NCBI GenBank assembly: GCA_017555965.1
Contig: JAFZFH010000086.1
Location: 1-64,000 of the forward strand
Length of the DNA stretch: 64,000 nucleotides
Direction of reading: 5' to 3'
From: Bacteroidales bacterium
GTDB lineage: Bacteria; Bacteroidota; Bacteroidia; Bacteroidales; UBA932
Below are positions 8,507 through 16,978 of this stretch, piece by piece (the first letter of the stretch is position 1; every line of letters begins with the position of its first letter). Under the pieces are notes generated by a model. It had not been told where the DNA came from. It searched no databases and saw nothing but the letters and a program-made list of their open reading frames with translations. A program made the position numbers and the translations under genes.

Positions 8507-11095
8507 TTAGAACTGCTGACCGATCACGAAGTGGAACTGGCTGCCACCGTTTCCGTCATAGTTATCAAATCCATATCCCCAGTCAACTCCAAGAAGTCCG
8601 ATCATAGGGAGGAAGATTCTCACACCCACACCCGCAGATCTTCTGATCTGGAACGGATTGAAATCACGTATATCAGACCAACAGTTACCTCCCTCAAGGA
8701 AGAGCAATGCAAAGATTGTAGACTGTGGCTGAAGAATCACAGGATAACGGAGCTCGACTGTGAACTTATCATATACGTTACCGGCATAATACTGACCTGT
8801 CGAGTTGTATGATGACATGTTAGTAGGAGTGAGCGAGTAGTTCTCATAACCTCGGAGCGAGATGATTTCAGAACCATATGTATCATATCCTGACATACCG
8901 TCACCACCGACGCGGAATCCTTCAAATGGAGAGTAACCCCATTTTCTGTTATAATATCCGAGATATCCGAACTGTGCGCGGGCCATCAGCACGAGATCAC
9001 CGACGATCTTTGTATAGATGGCACCTTTGAAGTTCCACTTATGATACTCGATCCATCTGTATCTGTCTTCAGAAGTCTGGAGGCTGTAGTCAATATCCTT
9101 CCAGCTTGAAACCTTGGTCGGATTTCCTTCCTCATCCAAAACGCCCTTATCAGTCTTTCTCAGAAGTGAATAAGGAGGTGTCAACTGCAGCGAGAAGCTG
9201 AAATCGGAACCCTGACGAGGATAAATCTGCTGGTCAGTAGAGTTACGTGACAGGCTCAAAGTATAGCTCAAGTTATGAGAGATACCCGTATTGAAAAGGA
9301 ACTGATATGCCCAATTCTGCAGTTTATAAGTCTGCCAGCTCAACTGGTTGTAAAGTACAAAATATCTGTCCGGCCACTTAAGACGCTTTCCAAGACCTGC
9401 TGCAAATCCATAAACCTCCATATACTCATCGTTATTGAGGATATTATAGTAGATGTATGAATTTGTCTGACGGGTATAATACAGCGACAGACTCAATGAG
9501 GTCGGCTTCTTTCCGAAAAGCCATGGTTCAGAGAAACTTGCAGAAAGGCTCGTATAGTATGTACCGTTTGTCTGGAAGCGCAATGAAAGGTTCTGTGCAT
9601 CTCCAATCGGCACCGGACGCCATGCAGTCCTGTCAAAGAATCTACGTGTCGAGAAGTTGTTGAAGCTTACACCGACTGTTGCAACGAATGTATTACCGCC
9701 CCAACCACCGGAAAGTTCCAACTGGCTTGAAGGCTTTTCTGTCACATTGTAGACAAGGTCGACAGTATTGTTCAACTGGTTAGGAAGCAGAGAATAGCCT
9801 CCCTCGCTCATGATTGCCTCAGGATCAAACTGTCCCATTGATGCAATCTCTCGGATAGAGCCCTCAAAGTCAGTCTGGCTGAAGAGATATCCCGGACGGG
9901 TATAGATCTGACGGCGGATCACTCTTTCGTTAGTGAGGTCATTTCCGTTGATCACGATATTGTTCAACGTGGCAGGCTTACCCTCGACCACACGCATCTC
10001 GACATCAACTGAGTCACCCTCAATGTTGATCTCAACCGGCTGTACGTTGAAGAAGAGATATCCGTTGTCACGATAAAGCTTGGTAATATCATACTCACTC
10101 TGCTTTCCACCACCGAAAAGTCGCTTCTCCATCGTCACTACATCATACACATCTCCTTTCTTGATCTTGAGCACCTGATTAAGGTTCTCAGAAGCATAGA
10201 CCGAATTACCTGTCCAGGTAATGTTTCTGAAATAGTATTTCTTTCCAGGATCAATGTCAAAGTCAATCTGAAGGCGACCCGGCTCCACATAATACATGGT
10301 ATCCTTGACGATTCTTGCATCACGATAACCGGCCTCGTTATAAGCACTGATAAGAGATCTCTTGTCGTTCTTATATTCGCTTTCGTTGAATTTCTTGGAG
10401 CTGAAGAAGTTTGTCCATCTTGAGTCTCTTGTCTTCTTCATCGATCTGACGAGCTTGCCCTCCTTCACATCACTCTCACCGTTGAAAGTAATTGTCTTGA
10501 TCTTGACCTTCTCTCCTCTGTCGACAGCAAACTGAACTCTGATAGCACTGCGCACAACAGAATCTCTCTTGGTGTTCACGTCAACATTGACATTATGGAA
10601 ACCCTTCTCCTTGTAATATCTCTTGATGATGTCGGAAGATGTCTTGGCAACATACTCAGAGAACTCACCGCCTCGCTTGAGGTTGAGTCGTTCCATAAGT
10701 TCCTTCTCCTCACCACTTTTCACACCGGAGAACGTCCATCTCGAAACTCGAGGACGCTCAATGATACGTATCTTGAAATATGCAGTATCTGCAGACGGAA
10801 CAATAGAATCGATAACGACAGCAACATCCTCAAAATACCTTTGAGCCCACAACCTGTTGATGACAGAGGTCATCTCATCGCTGGGTACTGTCACCGCCAT
10901 ACCCTTCTGGAGTCCGGACACCTGCATGATCTGGTCCGGGTTGAGATAATTGTAACCCTCAACTCCTACTCCTCCTACTATATATTTCTTAGGTTTATTG
11001 TAATCTATCGTTACGTCATCCCTATTCTGCTGTCCCCATACACCAAAGGCCACGAACAACAAAATCGACGTCAAGACTATTTTACTGATTCTCAT
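8507..11095 (-). CDS. bamA: Outer-membrane protein assembly factor BamA
   Basis: 862 aa. A signal peptide (1-21) is followed by five POTRA-like repeats (about 35-420), for example YNYLNPDQIMQVSGLQKGMAV and FRNITWTGNSVYASENLNQVL. An Omp85 16-strand barrel (about 450-862) ends ...FHFVIGQQF with the terminal aromatic. The barrel holds the conserved GVGVRIFLPMIG and GVDWGYGFD strands. It is the catalytic core of the BAM complex that inserts beta-barrel proteins, including the SusC proteins and porin encoded here. It sits downstream of uppS with 38 bp between, where a -7-like TATATTTG occurs (11121-11128). BamD is encoded at 19036-19926. Confidence 0.97.
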   Translation of the reverse strand: MRISKIVLTSILLFVAFGVWGQQNRDDVTIDYNKPKKYIVGGVGVEGYNYLNPDQIMQVSGLQKGMAVTVPSDEMTSVINRLWAQRYFEDVAVVIDSIVPSADTAYFKIRIIERPRVSRWTFSGVKSGEEKELMERLNLKRGGEFSEYVAKTSSDIIKRYYKEKGFHNVNVDVNTKRDSVVRSAIRVQFAVDRGEKVKIKTITFNGESDVKEGKLVRSMKKTRDSRWTNFFSSKKFNESEYKNDKRSLISAYNEAGYRDARIVKDTMYYVEPGRLQIDFDIDPGKKYYFRNITWTGNSVYASENLNQVLKIKKGDVYDVVTMEKRLFGGGKQSEYDITKLYRDNGYLFFNVQPVEINIEGDSVDVEMRVVEGKPATLNNIVINGNDLTNERVIRRQIYTRPGYLFSQTDFEGSIREIASMGQFDPEAIMSEGGYSLLPNQLNNTVDLVYNVTEKPSSQLELSGGWGGNTFVATVGVSFNNFSTRRFFDRTAWRPVPIGDAQNLSLRFQTNGTYYTSLSASFSEPWLFGKKPTSLSLSLYYTRQTNSYIYYNILNNDEYMEVYGFAAGLGKRLKWPDRYFVLYNQLSWQTYKLQNWAYQFLFNTGISHNLSYTLSLSRNSTDQQIYPRQGSDFSFSLQLTPPYSLLRKTDKGVLDEEGNPTKVSSWKDIDYSLQTSEDRYRWIEYHKWNFKGAIYTKIVGDLVLMARAQFGYLGYYNRKWGYSPFEGFRVGGDGMSGYDTYGSEIISLRGYENYSLTPTNMSSYNSTGQYYAGNVYDKFTVELRYPVILQPQSTIFALLFLEGGNCWSDIRDFNPFQIRRSAGVGVRIFLPMIGLLGVDWGYGFDNYDGNGGSQFHFVIGQQF

Positions 11096-11120
11096 CTGTA
11101 TGCTCTTAATTTCAAAACTG

Positions 11121-11128
11121 CAAATATA
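11121..11128 (-). promoter_or_regulatory. -7 box upstream of bamA
   Basis: TATATTTG on the minus strand, 25 nt before the bamA ATG. Its -33 region would fall inside the end of uppS and is not a good TTTG match. Confidence 0.4.
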
Positions 11129-11133
11129 AGCAT

Positions 11134-11862
11134 TTATTTTACTTTTCCATAACGGCGGTCGCGTTTTGAATAGTGTTCCAGCGCTGCACGGAACTCCTCC
11201 TTACGGAAATCCGGCCATAATGTATCTACGAAGAGCAATTCAGAATACGCACCTTGCCACAAAAGATAGTTGCTCAATCTGCATTCTCCGGATGTCCTTA
11301 CTATAAGGTCCGGGTCAGGAATTCCCGCCGTTGCAAGATAAACATCGAACCCATCTACGCCCATGGACATTATCTCTTCAGCCCTCTCCGGATGCGCAAC
11401 AATCTCCTGAGCCATCTTTTTCGCAGCATTGAGAATATCCCATTTACCGCTATAGCTCAAGAAAACGATCAATGTCAATGTATCATTGTGAGCCGTCATC
11501 GCCATACACTCATCTATGGTCTTATTCAGCTCATCATCAAGACGTTTCCTATTTCCGACCACCATAAAGCGGACACCGTTGGCGTTGAGTTTCTCCATCT
11601 CGGCTGCCATAGCCTTGACCATAAGTCCCATCAAAGCCAGCACCTCTTCCTGCGGACGGTTCCAGTTCTCTTCAGAAAAAGCATATATGGACAGGTACTT
11701 CACACCCGCCTCCACCGCAGCCTCAACACAGGCACGCACACTTTCAACACCCTCAAAATGGCCAAAGACTCTTTCCTTACCTCTCTCCTTGGCCCAACGT
11801 CCATTTCCATCCATGATCATAGAGACATGGACAGGCACATTGGTCATAGTTTCACTCGCCAT
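11134..11862 (-). CDS. uppS: Isoprenyl transferase (undecaprenyl diphosphate synthase)
   Basis: 242 aa cis-prenyltransferase, usual length. Conserved region I is MIMDGNGRWAKERG, with the catalytic Asp at about D18. FSEENWNRP and the C-terminal RTSGECRLSNYLLWQGAYSE are further family signatures. It condenses isopentenyl units on farnesyl diphosphate into the C55 lipid carrier for peptidoglycan and surface glycans. It lies 6 bp downstream of nadK, so nadK-uppS-bamA are probably cotranscribed. The dxr gene for isoprenoid precursors is elsewhere in this window (34440). Confidence 0.96.
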   Translation of the reverse strand: MASETMTNVPVHVSMIMDGNGRWAKERGKERVFGHFEGVESVRACVEAAVEAGVKYLSIYAFSEENWNRPQEEVLALMGLMVKAMAAEMEKLNANGVRFMVVGNRKRLDDELNKTIDECMAMTAHNDTLTLIVFLSYSGKWDILNAAKKMAQEIVAHPERAEEIMSMGVDGFDVYLATAGIPDPDLIVRTSGECRLSNYLLWQGAYSELLFVDTLWPDFRKEEFRAALEHYSKRDRRYGKVK

Positions 11863-11868
11863 ATTTAT

Positions 11869-12687
11869 TTACTTGATATTTCTTACATCTTCGCCCCAGA
11901 ATAATTTCTCAGTAAGGGCATTAATAAAATTGGAACTGTTAAGCCGGACACGTTTAAGCGAAAACTGTGCCACAACCACCTTCACATCGACATCACCATC
12001 AACCACACAGGTCCTGTTATCAGCAGAGAACTCATATCGGCCGTCACGGGAATGCATCTTCAATGAAATTTCGGAAGTATCCGGAATCACAAGCGGACGC
12101 ACATTCAGGTTATGTGGAGCTATAGGTGAAACGATAAGAACACGAGAATCAGGAAGAGCTATAGGTCCGCCGACGCTCAGCGAATATGCAGTCGAACCGG
12201 AACTTGTAGAAATCAAAAGACCGTCTGCCCAATATGTCGGCAGACACACACCATCGATGACGACATCGACAGAAAGCATCGCCGCTCCACTTCTACGGAC
12301 ACATACATCATTAAGAGCATACGGCCAGTCATCTATGGCAGGATCACCTGTACGCACCTCTGCCTTAAGCATCGTCCTGTTCTCGATTGTATAATCTCCG
12401 GAAATAAGTGCGTGGGCAATGTCTTCCGGGCGATTCTCAGACAAGAATCCCAGACGGCCAAGATTCACACCCATGATCGGCAGGTTCATTCCTGCGGCTA
12501 CCACAGATGCAGAGAGGAACGTTCCGTCTCCACCGACACTCAGCAGAATCTCTGTATCATCGTAGGGAGACTCGCCTTCCTCCAAGACCTGAAGAGAGCA
12601 TCCTCCATCACGCAAAGCATCCAGGAGGGAAACGAACCTCTGATCGGAAAGCAACTCCCTCCTTCCTATATATATAGCAATTCTCAT
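11869..12687 (-). CDS. nadK: NAD kinase
   Basis: 272 aa. The GGDGT motif at 52-56 (LLSVGGDGTFLSA) is the ATP/polyphosphate-binding and catalytic signature. ALNDVCVRR and STSSGSTAYSLSVGGPI are the other conserved segments. It phosphorylates NAD+ to NADP+ in the cytoplasm, supplying the cofactor for the NADP-linked GdhA and for Dxr. The start is fixed by the family N-terminus (MRIAIYI). A -7 box TAATTTTG (12692-12699) ends only 4 nt before this ATG, so the mRNA may be leaderless. It is divergent from pdxJ. Confidence 0.96.
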   Translation of the reverse strand: MRIAIYIGRRELLSDQRFVSLLDALRDGGCSLQVLEEGESPYDDTEILLSVGGDGTFLSASVVAAGMNLPIMGVNLGRLGFLSENRPEDIAHALISGDYTIENRTMLKAEVRTGDPAIDDWPYALNDVCVRRSGAAMLSVDVVIDGVCLPTYWADGLLISTSSGSTAYSLSVGGPIALPDSRVLIVSPIAPHNLNVRPLVIPDTSEISLKMHSRDGRYEFSADNRTCVVDGDVDVKVVVAQFSLKRVRLNSSNFINALTEKLFWGEDVRNIK

Positions 12688-12691
12688 AGCA

Positions 12692-12699
12692 CAAAATTA
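12692..12699 (-). promoter_or_regulatory. nadK -7 box (leaderless configuration)
   Basis: TAATTTTG on the minus strand followed by TGCT and then the ATG. With +1 about 4 nt after the box, the transcript would begin at or within 1-2 nt of the start codon. Confidence 0.5.
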
Positions 12700-12707
12700 A
12701 CACTTAA

Positions 12708-12740
12708 TTTACAATTATTGAACTTTATTCTGTATTTTTG
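12708..12740 (+). promoter_or_regulatory. pdxJ promoter
   Basis: TTTA (12708-12711), 21-bp spacer, TATTTTTG (12733-12740) on the plus strand; 32 nt before the pdxJ ATG and back-to-back with the nadK promoter. Confidence 0.6.
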
Positions 12741-12772
12741 TAATTCAATCTAACTCAAAACGAAAAGACAAA

Positions 12773-13492
12773 ATGACTAAACTCAGCGTCAATATAAACA
12801 AGATCGCGACCATAAGGAACGCCAGAGGAGGAAACATGCCGGATGTCACAAAGGCAGCACTTGATTGTGAGGATTTTGGAGCAGAAGGAATCACCGTCCA
12901 CCCTCGTCCTGACGAGAGACACATACGATATTCTGACGTAAGGACGATAAGGCCCCTGATCAGGACGGAATTCAACATCGAAGGCAATCCGATTCCATCG
13001 TTCATAGACCTCGTTAATGAGGTTATTCCGGACCAGGTCACCCTCGTTCCTGACGCACACGACGCAATCACATCCAATGCCGGATGGGACACCATAAAAA
13101 ATCGCGACTTCCTCAGGGAAGTCTGCGCCGAATTCAAAAGCAAGGGCATCAGAACATCGATATTCGTAGACCCGGATCCAAGCATGGCCCGGGCAGCAGC
13201 TGAATGCGGATGTGACCGCATCGAGCTATACACAGAATCGTACGCAAGCATGTATCCGAAGGGAAGAGAGGCCGCCATCGAACCGTTCCTCCGCACTGCA
13301 GAAGCAGCTAGGGAAGCCGGTCTCGGCGTAAATGCAGGACACGACCTCAACCTTGAGAACCTCGAATATTTCATCCGCACCATTCCATGGACCGCAGAAG
13401 TTTCTATCGGTCACGCCATTATATGTGACGCTCTATATATGGGGTTGGAGAAAACAATACAGGACTATCTCTCAAAAGTTAAGATTTTTTAA
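12773..13492 (+). CDS. pdxJ: Pyridoxine 5'-phosphate synthase
   Basis: 239 aa TIM-barrel enzyme of the DXP-dependent vitamin B6 pathway. It condenses 1-deoxy-D-xylulose 5-phosphate with 3-amino-2-oxopropyl phosphate. Signatures: LSVNINKIATIRNARGG at the N-terminus, EGITVHPRPDERHI in the middle, GLGVNAGHDLNLENL and VSIGHAIICDALYMGL at the end. Length is normal. It is first in a plus-strand run followed by the OmpH-like gene, and shares the DXP precursor with Dxr encoded at 34440. Confidence 0.97.
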   Translation: MTKLSVNINKIATIRNARGGNMPDVTKAALDCEDFGAEGITVHPRPDERHIRYSDVRTIRPLIRTEFNIEGNPIPSFIDLVNEVIPDQVTLVPDAHDAITSNAGWDTIKNRDFLREVCAEFKSKGIRTSIFVDPDPSMARAAAECGCDRIELYTESYASMYPKGREAAIEPFLRTAEAAREAGLGVNAGHDLNLENLEYFIRTIPWTAEVSIGHAIICDALYMGLEKTIQDYLSKVKIF

Positions 13493-13493
13493 T

Positions 13494-13501
13494 TATCTTT
13501 G
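13494..13501 (+). promoter_or_regulatory. -7 box upstream of the second OmpH gene
   Basis: TATCTTTG, 47 nt before the ATG; no convincing TTTG at -33. Confidence 0.4.
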
Positions 13502-13548
13502 CAGGATATTGAGAAACCACAGAGAAAACAAACATTAATTAATAAGAA

Positions 13549-14160
13549 ATGAAAAACACATCACTTATCCTCAGCATCATCTCACTTGTTGCTGTTGTAG
13601 CTTTTGGAATCCTCAGCCTTACAAAAGGAGGAAAATCAGCAGATGTTCAGACAGATGGCAGCGCAGTTGAAACTTCAGCTTCAAAGGGCGACATCGTTTA
13701 CGTGAACCTTGACAGAATCCTCATGGAATATGACATGGCTAACGACCTCAGATCGGTAGTGGAGACAAAGATCCAGAACATCCAGTCAGAAGTAAACAGA
13801 AGAGCAAAGAAGCTCGAGAACGACGTTATCGACTTCCAGAATAAGATTGACAAGGGTCTCCTCACACGTACAAACGCAGAGGTACAGAGCCAGAAGCTCC
13901 AGCAGCAGGAACTCGAGTTCAACAACTATGCAGCTCAGAAGGAGCAGGAAGTTCAGGAGGAGCAGGTTGTAATGATGAACCAGCTTGGAGATGCCATCCA
14001 GACTTTCATCGCAAAGTACAACGAGCAGAAGCAGTACGCAATGATCCTCACAAATTCAGGTGGAGCACCTGTACTCGTTGCTGACCCTGCACTTGACATC
14101 ACTGACGACGTTCTTGCAGGACTCAACGAGGAGTATATCAAGTCAAAGAACAACAAGTAA
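13549..14160 (+). CDS. OmpH/Skp-family protein, membrane-anchored variant
   Basis: 203 aa. The N-terminus (about 5-24) is a hydrophobic helix with no clear cleavage site, so it may be a signal anchor rather than a removable peptide. A spacer rich in Ser and Thr leads to DIVYVNLDRILMEYDMAN, the OmpH start, then a long coiled coil (about 70-150) and the folded tail QKQYAMILTNSGGAPVLVADPALDIT. It is the second OmpH/Skp relative here and might work near the inner membrane, but that is inference. It is followed by the glycosyltransferase after 5 bp. Confidence 0.88.
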   Translation: MKNTSLILSIISLVAVVAFGILSLTKGGKSADVQTDGSAVETSASKGDIVYVNLDRILMEYDMANDLRSVVETKIQNIQSEVNRRAKKLENDVIDFQNKIDKGLLTRTNAEVQSQKLQQQELEFNNYAAQKEQEVQEEQVVMMNQLGDAIQTFIAKYNEQKQYAMILTNSGGAPVLVADPALDITDDVLAGLNEEYIKSKNNK

Positions 14161-14165
14161 GAACA

Positions 14166-15287
14166 TTGAAAATAGCAATACTGTCCTGTTTCTATCCCTA
14201 TCGTGGAGGAATCTCTCAGTTTAACGCATGCCTTTATGGTGAACTGAGCAAGAAGCATGTTGTCAAGGCATTCAACTTCAAGAGACAATATCCTGAATTC
14301 CTCTTTCCGGGAAAGACACAATTTGTGACAGCAGACGATGAGGCCGTACCGGTAGAGAGTGTATCTCTGCTGGATACGGCCAATCCTTTTTCTTACATGA
14401 GCACATACCGGGCAATCAGAGATTGGGAGCCAGATGTACTCATCGTAAGATATTGGATGTCATACTTTGCACCATCGCTAGGATATATCACCCGAAAGAT
14501 GAGAAGGCACTGCAAGGTTGTATCCATACTTGACAACGTGATTCCGCACGAACAGCATTTCTTCGACGCACCTCTTACAAAATACTTCCTTGAAGGCAGC
14601 ACAGGATGCGTTACTTTATGCGAAGCCGTATCAAAAGACCTGTTGAACCTCAAGGCGGACGCACAATATACTGTGATCCAACACCCACTCTACTCTCACT
14701 TCGGAGAAAAGAAGGACAGAGCCAAGACTGAAGAGAAACTAGGCCTGAAACCAGGCATGAAGAATATTCTTTTCTTCGGACTCATCAGAACATACAAGGG
14801 TTTGGACATACTTCTGGAAGCATTCGGAATGCTGCCTGAAGACTATCAGCTGATCATAGCCGGTGAACCATACGGTTCATTTGACAAATATCAGGAAATC
14901 ATCGACAGAATTCCTGGAAAAGACAGAATAAGACTGAATCTGAGTTACATCAAGGATTCAGAAGTCACAGACTGGTTCTCCGCTGCAGACCTGGCCGTTC
15001 TTCCATACAGAAGCGCAACCCAGAGCGGAATCAGTTCAGTGTCGTATCATTTTGAAGTGCCGATGATTGTCACCGATGTAGGAGGACTTAAGGAAACTAT
15101 CGGAGACAGAGGAACAGGACTTGTAGCACCGGAAGGCACACCTGAATGCATCTGCAATGAAATTCAAAGATACTTTGCAGATCCATCCATCAAGGAGTCC
15201 TGCATAGCAAATATCAGACTTGAAAAAGAGCGTCTGTCATGGAAGACATTCGCGAAGAGTCTGGAAGAGTTCATCGAAAGAATATAA
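14166..15287 (+). CDS. Glycosyltransferase family 4 (GT-B fold)
   Basis: 373 aa. The first strand MKIAILSCFYPYRGGISQFN with a Gly-rich loop is the classic N-terminus of GT4 acceptor-binding domains. The C-terminal half has LFFGLIRTYKGLDILLEAF, LIIAGEPYGSF and the donor-site region VLPYRSATQSGISSVSYHFEVPMIVTDVGGLKE, including the E-x7-E type nucleotide-sugar motif region. The start codon is TTG at 14166; no alternative ATG fits the conserved first strand. It probably adds a sugar to a surface glycan or lipid; the sugar and acceptor cannot be told. The gene sits between OmpH and a LysM protein, suggesting an envelope role. Confidence 0.88.
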   Translation: MKIAILSCFYPYRGGISQFNACLYGELSKKHVVKAFNFKRQYPEFLFPGKTQFVTADDEAVPVESVSLLDTANPFSYMSTYRAIRDWEPDVLIVRYWMSYFAPSLGYITRKMRRHCKVVSILDNVIPHEQHFFDAPLTKYFLEGSTGCVTLCEAVSKDLLNLKADAQYTVIQHPLYSHFGEKKDRAKTEEKLGLKPGMKNILFFGLIRTYKGLDILLEAFGMLPEDYQLIIAGEPYGSFDKYQEIIDRIPGKDRIRLNLSYIKDSEVTDWFSAADLAVLPYRSATQSGISSVSYHFEVPMIVTDVGGLKETIGDRGTGLVAPEGTPECICNEIQRYFADPSIKESCIANIRLEKERLSWKTFAKSLEEFIERI

Positions 15288-15296
15288 AGAGCAATT

Positions 15297-16976
15297 ATGA
15301 AGAGTACGATTTCAACAACTTTGATTCTGGCACTGGCATTGACACTGACAGTTCCCGGAGCCACTGTTGCACAAGAATATATAAGCGCACCTGTCATCGT
15401 TTCTAAAGAGAAAGTAAAGGTAGATGGAAAGATATGTTATTCACATATCGTAAAGGAGAAACAGACATTGTTCTCTATTGCAAAAGCATACGAAGTCTCT
15501 ATCGATGACATATATGCACTCAATCCGACCTTGAAAGAAAGCGGTCTCAAAAAGAACTTGATAATTCTGATTCCTTCGAAAGAGACTGTAAAGGAGCCAA
15601 TTGTAGAGACAGTCGTTCTGAAAGAACCGACACAGGAGACAACAGTAAAGATAACTGCAGGCAAAAAGCAGAAGACACATACTGTAAAGTGGTATGAAGA
15701 TCTTGACACCATAGCAGAAAAGTACGGAATTACTGTCGAGGCTCTGATGGCCGCGAATGGACTTACAGAAAAGGCTGTCACCAAGAGACAGAAGCTTGTA
15801 ATTCCTGAGCCAGATGCTGTTGTTGAGACTGAAGAGGCTGTTATAGCGGAAGAAAATGAGGATGAGATAATTTCAGAAACAGAAGACGCTGTTGTTGAAG
15901 AAGAGGCAGAAGACAGCGTGATCGTATTCGTTCCAAAGGAAGATGTCAAGGCAACTCTCATTCTCCCGTTGAAAGCATCCACTGACAATGTAAGCCGCAA
16001 CAACATGGACTTCTACAGCGGAGTCCTGCTTGCAATAAAGGACTTGGCAGAATATGGCATAAGCACAGAGCTCAATGTTTATGACTCATCTGACAGCAGC
16101 CATCCGATTTCCAGCGAAGACATCAATGACAGCGACCTGATCATCGGTCCAGTATCTTCAGGCGATTTAGGAAGACTGCTCGATTCAGGATATGATGCAA
16201 AGGCTGTAATATCGCCGCTTGACTCCAGAGCGGAAAGCTATGCGTACACAAACGGAAACTTCATTCAGGTCCCTACTCCTCTGATGGCCCAGTATCAGGA
16301 CCTCACAGAATGGATCCGAGAAGACACCATGCCAGGCGACACTCTCCTCATAATAAGCGAAAAGGGTGCGCGTACAACTGACGCGATATCACAGATGAGA
16401 GAAGCCGCAGACTCGTCAGGGCTGACCTTCATTCCATTCTCATATAGCATTCTTGAAGGAAGAGATGTCACCGAACCGCTTACAAAGCTGATGACTGCCA
16501 GCGGAACAAACAGAGTAATGATTGCCTCTGACAGCGAAGCATTCGTAAACGACGTTGTGAGAAACCTCAATATCCTTGTATATAACAAGCTCAACGTAGT
16601 ATTGTATGCACCGGCCAGAATAAGGCATTTCGAGACAATTGAAGTCGAAAACCTTCACAATACCTCATTGCATGCAAGTCTCGGTTATCTGATCGACTAC
16701 GAAGACATGAAAGTAAAGAATTTCCTCTTGAAATATAGAGCGCTTTACAACACCGAGCCATCGCAGTATGCATTCCAGGGATATGACATTGCAACATTCT
16801 TCATCGGAATGTGCAGCAAGTATGGATCAGACTGGATAATGAAGCTGGACGGATCAGAAAACCACATGCTTCAGAGTACATTCAAGTTCACATATATTGA
16901 AGACGGAGGATTCGTCAACAAAGGTATCCGACGCGTCGTATACGGAAACGGATGGTCAGTGACAAAGACCAGATAG
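15297..16976 (+). CDS. Two-LysM protein with periplasmic-binding-protein-like domain
   Basis: 559 aa, exported (signal peptide 1-25, ...ATVAQ). LysM 1 spans about 46-95 (HIVKEKQTLFSIAKAYEV...LIILIP) and LysM 2 about 122-168 (THTVKWYEDLDTIAEKYGI...KLVIP). An acidic Glu-rich linker (about 173-210) leads to a C-terminal domain (about 218-559) with the alternating pattern of a type 1 periplasmic binding fold (ATLILPLKAS..., DLIIGPVSSGD, NVVLYAPARIRHF). LpoA-type peptidoglycan synthase regulators and amino-acid binding proteins share this fold. A peptidoglycan-bound regulator is a reasonable guess, not proven. It ends 2 bp from the convergent recN, with no terminator between. Confidence 0.85.
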   Translation: MKSTISTTLILALALTLTVPGATVAQEYISAPVIVSKEKVKVDGKICYSHIVKEKQTLFSIAKAYEVSIDDIYALNPTLKESGLKKNLIILIPSKETVKEPIVETVVLKEPTQETTVKITAGKKQKTHTVKWYEDLDTIAEKYGITVEALMAANGLTEKAVTKRQKLVIPEPDAVVETEEAVIAEENEDEIISETEDAVVEEEAEDSVIVFVPKEDVKATLILPLKASTDNVSRNNMDFYSGVLLAIKDLAEYGISTELNVYDSSDSSHPISSEDINDSDLIIGPVSSGDLGRLLDSGYDAKAVISPLDSRAESYAYTNGNFIQVPTPLMAQYQDLTEWIREDTMPGDTLLIISEKGARTTDAISQMREAADSSGLTFIPFSYSILEGRDVTEPLTKLMTASGTNRVMIASDSEAFVNDVVRNLNILVYNKLNVVLYAPARIRHFETIEVENLHNTSLHASLGYLIDYEDMKVKNFLLKYRALYNTEPSQYAFQGYDIATFFIGMCSKYGSDWIMKLDGSENHMLQSTFKFTYIEDGGFVNKGIRRVVYGNGWSVTKTR

Positions 16977-16978
16977 AC